A stretch of 61,698 nt of DNA, taken from assembly GCA_017409025.1 (NCBI GenBank), contig JAFQTN010000012.1:1-61698 (forward strand). The letters are read 5' to 3'. The notes beneath the pieces were generated by a model, which was given only the letters and a program-made list of their open reading frames with translations, was not told the DNA's origin and searched no databases. This DNA is from Bacilli bacterium (GTDB taxonomy: Bacteria; Bacillota_I; Bacilli_A; RF39; UBA660). This document shows positions 56,074-61,698 of this stretch, one piece after another. Made by a program: the position numbers and the translations under genes. How positions within the stretch are numbered: the first letter of the stretch is position 1; the number at the start of each line of letters is the position of its first letter.

Positions 56074-57084
56074 ATGAGATATCCTAAAAGATTAAATAAA
56101 AATGGAACGATAGGCGTAGTGGCTCCTAGTACAGGTTTTACTGAACACAAATATATAACTATGTGTAATAATGCTAAAGAAAGATTAGAAAAATTAGGCT
56201 ATAGTATTATATATTCAGAAAGTTGTTTTAATGATTTAAATGGCAGAAGCAACACTTCATTAATTAGAGCTAAAGAATTTGAAGATATGTATTTAAATAA
56301 TGAGATTGATATTCTTATTGCTATCGGTGGTGGGGAATATGAAATGGAGATTTTAGATAGTCTTGATTTAGATAAAATAAAGAATTCTCCTGTAAAGTTA
56401 TTTTGTGGTTGTTCTGATAATACAATTTTAACTTTTTTATTAACAACATATTGCGATATAGCATCTGTATATGGTCATAATTTTTATGAAATAGGAATAG
56501 AACATAAAGTAATTAATGATTATGTTGAATTTTTAAAAGGAAATAATCTTGATTTAGTTGAAATAAAAAAAGTAGAAGAAAAAGATGAGAGTTGGAAGTT
56601 TTCTTTGCCACAGATCAATTATGATTGTAATTATATTAATGATTGGAAATTATACTACGAAAAAGATAAGATAGAAGTATCAGGCATGGTAATAGGAGGT
56701 TTATTAGATAATTTAATATGCATATGTGGTACTAAATATGATAATTTATCTAATTTTACTCAAAAATACAAAAATTATGGTTTTATTTGGTATATAGATA
56801 TTTGTACTTTGAATCCAGAAGAAGTAAAAAGAGGATTGTGGCAGTTGAAAAATGCTGGTTGGTTTGACTATGCTAAGTTAATTATTATAGGTCGACCAAT
56901 AAATCAGTCGGATTCTTATGGCATAAATTATAGAGAAAACATGTATGACGAATTAAAAGAATTAAAAATTCCTATAATTTTTGATGCTAATATAGGTCAT
57001 ATAGCTCCATGTTATTATATGTATAATGGTGCTATAGCCAGAGTTATATATGAGAATAATTTAGGTAAAATCCAATATATTTAA
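56074..57084 (+). CDS. S66-family peptidase (LD-carboxypeptidase/MccF-like)
   Basis: A 336-residue cytoplasmic serine peptidase. The family start is RLNKNGTIGVVAPSTGF; the oxyanion and nucleophile block is FCGCSDNTILTF, with Ser in GCSD where relatives read GYSD. The C-terminal domain has GMVIGGLLDNLICICGTKYDNL, WYIDICTLNPEEVKRGLWQLKNAGWF in place of the usual FLEE block, and DANIGHIAPCY with the catalytic His. Members remove D-amino acids from muropeptides or detoxify microcin C. The altered acidic block leaves activity slightly uncertain. GGGTGAT fits ATG 56074; an in-frame TTG is at 56062. Confidence 0.85.
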   Translation: MRYPKRLNKNGTIGVVAPSTGFTEHKYITMCNNAKERLEKLGYSIIYSESCFNDLNGRSNTSLIRAKEFEDMYLNNEIDILIAIGGGEYEMEILDSLDLDKIKNSPVKLFCGCSDNTILTFLLTTYCDIASVYGHNFYEIGIEHKVINDYVEFLKGNNLDLVEIKKVEEKDESWKFSLPQINYDCNYINDWKLYYEKDKIEVSGMVIGGLLDNLICICGTKYDNLSNFTQKYKNYGFIWYIDICTLNPEEVKRGLWQLKNAGWFDYAKLIIIGRPINQSDSYGINYRENMYDELKELKIPIIFDANIGHIAPCYYMYNGAIARVIYENNLGKIQYI

Positions 57085-57325
57085 ATTATCGAATAAAAAG
57101 GTGCTATTAATGATAGTAATTTTAGAAAAAGAATACAGGAAAATGAAGATAAAATGAATTTATCACTAGATTTATTAAGCAAAAATGTAAGTTTGTGATA
57201 AACAACTGATTTTTTTAATTCTTTCATTTTTCTCCACATATGACTAAGAATTGATAACTTTGAAAAAATGGAGTTAGATTATTTATCTATGGAGAGTTGT
57301 TTAGTAAGGAAGAAAGGGAATCATA
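57085..57325. other. Intergenic stretch with a possible gene remnant and an inverted repeat
   Basis: A 31-codon open frame without a good start (NDSNFRKRIQENEDKMNLSLDLLSKNV, about 57109-57199) reads like the end of a helical protein and may be a remnant. TCATTTTTC near 57225 can pair with GAAAAAATGGA near 57263, giving a long weak stem. I see no promoter or RNA family I can name. Confidence 0.25.
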
Positions 57326-57865
57326 ATGAATAAATTATATATTATTCGTCATGGAAAAACAGATTGGAACAAAATAGGATTATTGCAAGGAAATACAGAT
57401 ATTGATATAAATGAAGAAGGTATCTTTCAGGCTAAAGAACTAGCAAATAATATTAATCTAAAACAAATAGATATTTGTCTATGTTCTCCATTAAAAAGAG
57501 CAAAGAAGACAGCTGATATTATTGTTGGCGATAAGATAAATATAGTTTATGATGAATTATTAGTAGAAAGATCTTTTGGTGATTATGAAGGTAAAAAAAT
57601 AAATTATGATTTGATTTCTTCACAATGGGATTATAAACTTAATGATTCTTCAAATAACATTGAAAGTATTCAAGATTGTTTATTAAGAGCAAATAAATTT
57701 TTAAATAAAATAAAAGAACAATATCCGAATAAATCAATATTAATTATTTCTCACGGAGGTTTTATTAAGGCTCTTCATTTTAATTTAATTGGATATGATG
57801 AAAATACAGATTTCTTGTCTTTTAATCCACAAAATACTACGTTATACACATATGAACTTGAGTGA
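57326..57865 (+). CDS. Histidine phosphatase (phosphoglycerate-mutase-like)
   Basis: A 179-residue branch-1 histidine phosphatase. The phosphohistidine motif is YIIRHGKTDWN (residues 4-14), with a second catalytic arginine in CSPLKRAKKTAD (about 54-65), an acid in ERSFGDYEGK (about 82) and the second histidine in ILIISHGGFIKAL (about 140). Such enzymes act on small phosphorylated metabolites and may be alpha-ribazole-phosphate-type or broad phosphatases. AGAAAGGGAATCAT precedes the ATG. It is probably co-transcribed with the acetyltransferase 31 bases downstream. Confidence 0.9.
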   Translation: MNKLYIIRHGKTDWNKIGLLQGNTDIDINEEGIFQAKELANNINLKQIDICLCSPLKRAKKTADIIVGDKINIVYDELLVERSFGDYEGKKINYDLISSQWDYKLNDSSNNIESIQDCLLRANKFLNKIKEQYPNKSILIISHGGFIKALHFNLIGYDENTDFLSFNPQNTTLYTYELE

Positions 57866-57896
57866 ATATAACACTATTTTTAAGTAGGATAGTATA

Positions 57897-58427
57897 ATGA
57901 ATTTTGAAAATATAACTTTAAGAAGATTAAAAGACAATAATGAAGATTATAAATTATTAGAAAAATGGTATCAACAAAAAGAAATATACACTCATTTTGA
58001 ACAAAGAAAACTTAATTTAGAAGAAATTAAAAGTAAGTATTATCCTAGAACATTAGATAATAGTTCTATATCTGTATATATGATAGAATATAAAAATATA
58101 CCAGTTGGAATAATACAGTATCAGTCAATTAATAATGATAATAAAGTTCTTTATAAAATTGATAGTGATAATTGTTATGAAATAGATGTTTTTATAGGTG
58201 AATTAGATTATCATAATATGGGTATAGGATATAAATCTATTAATATGATAAGTGATTATCTTTTTAATGAAAAGAATGCTAATTTATTAGTTATATCTCC
58301 ATTAAAGAGTAATATAAATGCTATTAAGTGTTATAAAAAGAGTGGATTTGAAATAAAAGATAATTATATTACTGAGAATACTATTGGTATATTACAGGAA
58401 TATGTCTTAATGACTAAAGAAAAATAA
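57897..58427 (+). CDS. GNAT acetyltransferase, aminoglycoside 6'-acetyltransferase-like
   Basis: A 176-residue N-acetyltransferase of the Acetyltransf_8/AAC(6') type: ITLRRLKDNNEDYKLLEKWYQQKEIYTHFE, PVGIIQYQSIN, YEIDVFIGELDYHNMGIGYKSINMISDYLF (the acetyl-CoA pyrophosphate loop, here HNMGIG for Q/RxxGxG/A) and SNINAIKCYKKSGFEI. Relatives modify aminoglycosides, but many close homologues acetylate other amines, so resistance cannot be claimed. No strong Shine-Dalgarno is seen (AGGATAGTATA). A clear terminator follows. Confidence 0.85.
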   Translation: MNFENITLRRLKDNNEDYKLLEKWYQQKEIYTHFEQRKLNLEEIKSKYYPRTLDNSSISVYMIEYKNIPVGIIQYQSINNDNKVLYKIDSDNCYEIDVFIGELDYHNMGIGYKSINMISDYLFNEKNANLLVISPLKSNINAIKCYKKSGFEIKDNYITENTIGILQEYVLMTKEK

Positions 58428-58429
58428 TT

Positions 58430-58465
58430 AAAACAATTAGATATTATTAATTCTAATTGTTTTTT
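58430..58465 (+). terminator. Intrinsic terminator
   Basis: Perfect 12-bp stem AAAACAATTAGA (58430-58441) / TCTAATTGTTTT (58452-58463) with T-run. The 140 bases after it contain only a 14-codon frame that I do not regard as a gene. Confidence 0.85.
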
Positions 58466-58603
58466 ATGGGTTTTAATTTGGAATGGATTAGATTAAGATT
58501 TGTTTTCTTTATGGATATTTTTATTATGGGGTTATGCCTATGGCAAGTGTAAAATATGATTTGTTTAAGTATAAGTAGATGATTTAGAGATAGATTTTTA
58601 TAA

Positions 58604-58632
58604 TGAAAAAACATCAGATTAGTTCTAATGTT
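58604..58632 (-). terminator. Terminator of the small - strand gene
   Basis: AACATCAGA (58610-58618) pairs with TCTAATGTT (58624-58632) with one G-U; the - strand continues into TTTTTTC. Confidence 0.7.
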
Positions 58633-58635
58633 TTG

Positions 58636-58863
58636 TTATTTTTTTCCGTGCCCTTTGCTTTCGTCTGTAATTAAATCGCTTTCTAGTATTGTTTTTATTA
58701 TATCTTCTTTGCTATAACCTAGTTCTTCTAATTCTTTTATTCTATTCTTTATGAATTTTAAATATGTTTTGTATGTGTCTGTTCTCCTTGTTAAGTTTTC
58801 TTTTATTTCTGCTTCGTTAAATCCTAAATCAGATAAACTCTTTATATAATCTTGCACTGTCAT
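58636..58863 (-). CDS. Small helical protein, unknown
   Basis: A 75-residue charged protein made of two similar helical units: VQDYIKSLSDLGFNEAEIKENL and RIKELEELGYSKEDIIKTILE, each with a hydrophobic-x-x-LG[FY][NS]xx[ED]I core like a small repeat of UBA or helix-turn type. No signal or membrane segment. GGAAGGTGA precedes the ATG, and a clear promoter and terminator frame it, so it is a real single-gene unit. I do not recognise the family. Confidence 0.7.
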   Translation of the reverse strand: MTVQDYIKSLSDLGFNEAEIKENLTRRTDTYKTYLKFIKNRIKELEELGYSKEDIIKTILESDLITDESKGHGKK

Positions 58864-58884
58864 TTAAATCACCTTCCTATTTGA

Positions 58885-58913
58885 ATTTTATCAGATTTTA
58901 AATGATTATTCAA
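58885..58913 (-). promoter_or_regulatory. Promoter of the small helical-protein gene
   Basis: On the - strand TTGAAT (58913-58908), a 17-base spacer and TAAAAT (58890-58885). Confidence 0.6.
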
Positions 58914-58953
58914 GTGGTTTTTTCGTTATGATAGTATAAACGTGAATTTTTAT

Positions 58954-58982
58954 TTGTATATCAGTTTTTTTTATGTTATAAT
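58954..58982 (+). promoter_or_regulatory. Promoter of the 59000 gene
   Basis: TTGTAT (58954-58959), a 17-base spacer and TATAAT (58977-58982); divergent from the promoter at 58885-58913. Confidence 0.65.
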
Positions 58983-58999
58983 TTTAATAGAGGTGTTGT

Positions 59000-59503
59000 A
59001 TGAAAGAGATAGAAGAAATGCTTGAACATTTAGATATACATTTAAAATCAAATCCATCTAAGGAAGAAAGAATTAAAATATTGGAATCACAATTATTGGA
59101 TTTCAAACATTATGGTGTTAAGTTTGCTATAGAATTGTGTGTATCGTTAGGATTATTATTTTGTTTTGGGAATATTTTAGTCAATGCTATGAATTTTGGA
59201 TTATCGCTTGGTACTTTATGGTCAATGTTAATCCCGGCTATTTTTATATCAGTGGGAGTTCCAATTTATCGTGATTATAAAAAAGAAAAAAAATTTTTAG
59301 AGATATCTTCAGAATTAGATCGTTTACATAGAGAGATTGAAATTGAAAAGACAAAACAAAAAGCAAAAGAAAACAGTCTTGTTCAAAATAAAGAAAAAAG
59401 TGCTAATAGTCCTAAATACAGTTTTACAAATAAAAAAGATTTTTCAGACAAAGGTATATATATGTCAGATGTAGAATTAGAAACATCGAGTAAAAAAAGA
59501 TAA
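59000..59503 (+). CDS. Two-TM membrane protein with flanking helices, unknown
   Basis: A 167-residue protein: an amphipathic N-terminal helix (about 1-32), two membrane segments (about 38-58 and 66-88) separated by a short loop with GLSLGTLW, then a charged coiled coil (about 92-130) and a serine/lysine-rich tail. The overall plan matches the protein at 10714, but I cannot align them with confidence. AGAGGTGTTGT precedes the ATG. No known motif. Confidence 0.65.
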   Translation: MKEIEEMLEHLDIHLKSNPSKEERIKILESQLLDFKHYGVKFAIELCVSLGLLFCFGNILVNAMNFGLSLGTLWSMLIPAIFISVGVPIYRDYKKEKKFLEISSELDRLHREIEIEKTKQKAKENSLVQNKEKSANSPKYSFTNKKDFSDKGIYMSDVELETSSKKR

Positions 59504-59655
59504 AATAATTCACAATAATGGTTATAAAATAAATATATCTATTAATGATAAGAAAAAATATTCAATTTTTCTTTTTTTATGCACTAAAATATGCTATAAT
59601 TTGCTTGTAGTATTATGTAGTAAAATATAAAATTTAGTTTGGGGGAAATGAAAAT

Positions 59656-61539
59656 ATGACTAAGGAACAATTAATTGAATTAAAGAAAAAAATAGGTCAA
59701 TTATCTGAAGAAGAATTAAAAGAAAGGGATTTATATTTAAGAGGATTAGCTACCGGAGAAATACAAGGGCCACTTGTTGGATATGCAAGCATAGATAAAC
59801 CATGGTTAAAATATTATGATAAAGAAACTTTATCTACGCAAATACCAAATATGACAGCTTATCAGTATATGTGTCACGAGAATGCTGATAATTTAGATAC
59901 ATGTGCAATTGAATATTATGGGACTAAAATAACATTTAAAGAATTTATTAGCATGATTGATAAGGCGGCTGATAAATTCTATAATTTAGGTGTTAGAAAA
60001 GGCGATGTTGTAACAATTATATCAATTGCTAATCCAGAACTTGAAATTACATTATATGCTTTAAATAAGTTGGGAGTAGTTATTAATTTAGTGGATGTCA
60101 GATATGATTCAAATGCTATAAAGAATTGTTTAAATGAAGTGAATTCTAGAATATTGATTGCTATGGACAATTTTTTGCCAGAAATAGATAAAATGTTAAA
60201 TGAAACTTCTGTTTCTCATGTAATAACTATTTCACCTTTCAACTCTGTACCATCGGCATTAAAAATCGTAGCAAATTTAGGAGATAAAGTTAAAAATAAA
60301 GAAACTAGAAAAATTATAGATAAAATAAAGAAAAAAGAAAGATATATTGGATGGAATGAATTACTTAAAATTCCGAGTCAATTGAAACCGGTATTTCCCG
60401 CATATGAAAAGAATATGCTTACTGCTTTGGTTCATACGGGAGGGACGACTGGTGTTTCAAAAACTGTTAAATTATCAAATGATAATTTTAATGCAATGGT
60501 TTTACAATTTCAAGCATTTAATACATATCTAAAAAGAGATACTTTTCTTAATGATATAGTTCCTTTTGTGGCATATGGAATTTTAGGTGCTATTCATATG
60601 CCGTTGTGTTTAGGTTTAACAAACATCATAGCACCGGTTTTATCTCCTGAGGGTTTTACTAAATTTATGATAAAATATCATCCAAATAATGTTTTAGCCG
60701 TTCCTACATATTGGGAAGATTTTACAAATAATTCTAAAGTGCAGAGAATGGATTTAAGTTTTTTAAAACATCCTGGTTCTGGTGGAGATAGTACATCGAT
60801 TGAAAAAGAAAAAGAACATAATTTGTTTTTTAAAGAACATAATTCAAATGCTGTAATTGAATTAGGTTATGGTTTGACCGAAGTTGGATCTGCTGCGGTT
60901 GCTTGCGTTGGAGATATTAATAAAATAGGAAGTGTGGGGATTCCATTTGTAAAGAATGTTGTATGTATATGTGATCCAGATACTGAAATTGAATTAGGTT
61001 ATAACCAAGTTGGAGAAATATATATAAAGACACCTACGATGATGATGGGATATTTAAATAATCAAAACGAAGAAGAAAAAGTTGTTAAAATTCATTCGTC
61101 AGGTGAGAAATGGATTCATACTGGTGATTTAGGTTATGTTGATGAAGATGGCTTTTTATACATTACAGGCCGCATAAAAAGGATGATAATATCGGGTGGA
61201 TTTAAAATTTATCCTTCGGAAATTGAAAAAATTATATATCAAAATCCCGCTGTGGAAAAATGTTGTGTTATTGCATTAGAAGATGAAGTATATGGCAGTT
61301 TACCTGAAGCCTATATAGTTTTAAAGAAGGAGTTTAAAGAACACTATAAAAATGTAGAAAAAGAGATTTGTCAAGATTGTGAAAAAAAATTACCACCATA
61401 TTCATTGCCATGTAATTATCAATTCAGAGATAGTTTACCCCTTACGACTGTTGGAAAAATAGATTATAAAACAGTAGAAATGGAAGCTAACAAACAAATT
61501 GCAAAAAGTAATGCATATAAAAGGACTTTAAAAAAATAA
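59656..61539 (+). CDS. AMP-forming acyl-CoA synthetase/ligase (ANL superfamily)
   Basis: A 627-residue adenylate-forming enzyme. The P-loop-like VHTGGTTGVSKTVKLSNDNF (about 258-277), the LGYGLTEVGS adenine motif (about 414), the WIHTGDLGYVDEDGFLYITGRIKRMIISGGFKIYPSEIE hinge-and-K block (about 493-532) and the catalytic C-terminal lysine in PLTTVGKIDYK (about 605) are intact. The N-terminal ~60 residues precede the usual start of the fold. Substrate could be a fatty or aryl acid; no carrier-protein or other pathway gene is next to it. GGGGGAAATGAA precedes the ATG; TATAAT at 59595 is a possible -10. Codon use is less A-biased than in the core genes. Confidence 0.9.
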   Translation: MTKEQLIELKKKIGQLSEEELKERDLYLRGLATGEIQGPLVGYASIDKPWLKYYDKETLSTQIPNMTAYQYMCHENADNLDTCAIEYYGTKITFKEFISMIDKAADKFYNLGVRKGDVVTIISIANPELEITLYALNKLGVVINLVDVRYDSNAIKNCLNEVNSRILIAMDNFLPEIDKMLNETSVSHVITISPFNSVPSALKIVANLGDKVKNKETRKIIDKIKKKERYIGWNELLKIPSQLKPVFPAYEKNMLTALVHTGGTTGVSKTVKLSNDNFNAMVLQFQAFNTYLKRDTFLNDIVPFVAYGILGAIHMPLCLGLTNIIAPVLSPEGFTKFMIKYHPNNVLAVPTYWEDFTNNSKVQRMDLSFLKHPGSGGDSTSIEKEKEHNLFFKEHNSNAVIELGYGLTEVGSAAVACVGDINKIGSVGIPFVKNVVCICDPDTEIELGYNQVGEIYIKTPTMMMGYLNNQNEEEKVVKIHSSGEKWIHTGDLGYVDEDGFLYITGRIKRMIISGGFKIYPSEIEKIIYQNPAVEKCCVIALEDEVYGSLPEAYIVLKKEFKEHYKNVEKEICQDCEKKLPPYSLPCNYQFRDSLPLTTVGKIDYKTVEMEANKQIAKSNAYKRTLKK

Positions 61540-61573
61540 AGAATTAACAAAAGTTAATTCTCAGATTGTTGAC

Positions 61574-61610
61574 AAAGTGATATATTTGAAAAAATATATT
61601 GCTTTTTCTT
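61574..61610 (+). terminator. Probable terminator after the ligase gene
   Basis: ATATATTT (61580-61587) pairs with AAATATAT (61592-61599), with AAAG/CTTT extending the stem across a TG/TG mismatch and a T-rich run after it. A nearer perfect stem, AGAATTAAC (61540-61548) / GTTAATTCT (61553-61561), has no T-run. The last 85 bases hold nothing else recognisable. Confidence 0.45.
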
Positions 61611-61698
61611 TGCTATAAATTATTTTTTTGATAATTTGCTGAAAAAATAGTCTGATTTGTTTAATATTTGTGTATTTTTTCTTGCTATTCCATCTCCA

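Noticed and set aside
57200-57325. A T-box or other riboswitch upstream of the histidine phosphatase
   Set aside because: There is a weak long stem but no specifier loop, T-box consensus or attenuator hairpin before the gene.
57897-58427. Calling the acetyltransferase an aminoglycoside-resistance gene
   Set aside because: It belongs to the Acetyltransf_8-like group by eye, but many members have other substrates and nothing nearby indicates resistance.
58543-58587. A 14-codon frame after a GGGG run
   Set aside because: Too short, without promoter, and its residues match nothing; likely chance.
1-61698. Use of the mycoplasma code (TGA = Trp)
   Set aside because: TGA ends several genes cleanly (dnaI, the TasA-like gene, the histidine phosphatase) and tryptophan is encoded by TGG throughout.
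1-61698. CRISPR arrays or cas genes
   Set aside because: I found no regularly spaced repeats of 24-40 bases; the only related item is the TnpB fragment at the left edge.

Overview
The window is about 27% G+C by eye, strongly purine-skewed on the + strand, and uses TGA as a normal stop (for example at the ends of dnaI and the TasA-like gene), so it is standard code 11 and not a mycoplasma. The gene set (infC-rpmI-rplT, dnaB-dnaI, a DnaE-type polymerase, RecD2, SpoVID/YsxE/GerQ-type spore-coat proteins, MscL, pyruvate phosphate dikinase, Wzx/Wzy polysaccharide genes) points to a low-GC, Gram-positive, probably spore-forming gut member of the Bacilli/Erysipelotrichia side of the Firmicutes. I cannot assign a genus.

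Layout. 1-440: 3' end of an IS200/IS605-type element (TnpB tail plus a structured right end). 441-3400: an NlpC/P60 peptidoglycan hydrolase, then a spoVID-ysxE-like spore pair whose second gene is broken in frame at an A10 tract. 3409-4943: infC-rpmI-rplT with a perfect promoter, an attenuator leader and an apparently non-ATG infC start. 4966-8724: an ATP-grasp protein and two tandem sigma-70-like paralogues. 8716-10268 (-): metallophosphoesterase and CPBP protease. 10398-15613: small membrane proteins, RecD2, a YrzQ-like peptide and a phosphodiester glycosidase. 15676-22390: a replication operon (dnaB, dnaI, small membrane protein, dnaE) with a trailing InlB-repeat lipoprotein. 22494-25935: membrane proteins including a solute-binding/degenerate-GGDEF receptor and a BrkB/YihY protein. 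26052-27938: a TasA-like secreted protein. 28016-39416: gpmI, a polysaccharide deacetylase and an exopolysaccharide cluster (three clear GTs, Wzy, Wzx, Alg14-like and Alg13-like halves, a DUF6056-like protein). 39473-41482: tRNA-Leu(CAA), a candidate type I toxin-antitoxin locus, a WecA/TagO-like transferase that could prime the cluster, and mscL. 41627-44266: ppdK. 44452 to the end: accessory-looking DNA with an XRE remnant, a PHP phosphoesterase, a 1,600-residue repeat protein coupled to a degenerate ProA/aldehyde-dehydrogenase-like protein, GerQ and LemA, a BRO antirepressor-like gene fused translationally to pduL, an orphan ABC membrane domain, an S66 peptidase, small enzymes and an acyl-CoA-synthetase-like enzyme.

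The most striking item is at 39604-39922. A 27-residue hydrophobic peptide gene on the - strand and a ~115-nt structured RNA on the + strand are transcribed convergently from two near-consensus promoters into one shared bidirectional terminator. Two short direct repeats make the RNAs complementary in the toxin 5' UTR and across the toxin start codon, and the toxin Shine-Dalgarno sits in a hairpin. This is the architecture of the enterococcal par (fst/RNAII) addiction module, with a peptide I do not recognise as Fst. Other items worth checking are the frame-interrupted ysxE, the AUA-start infC, the lysine/threonine tail on L20, the duplicated-region-4 sigma factors and the giant repeat protein pair.
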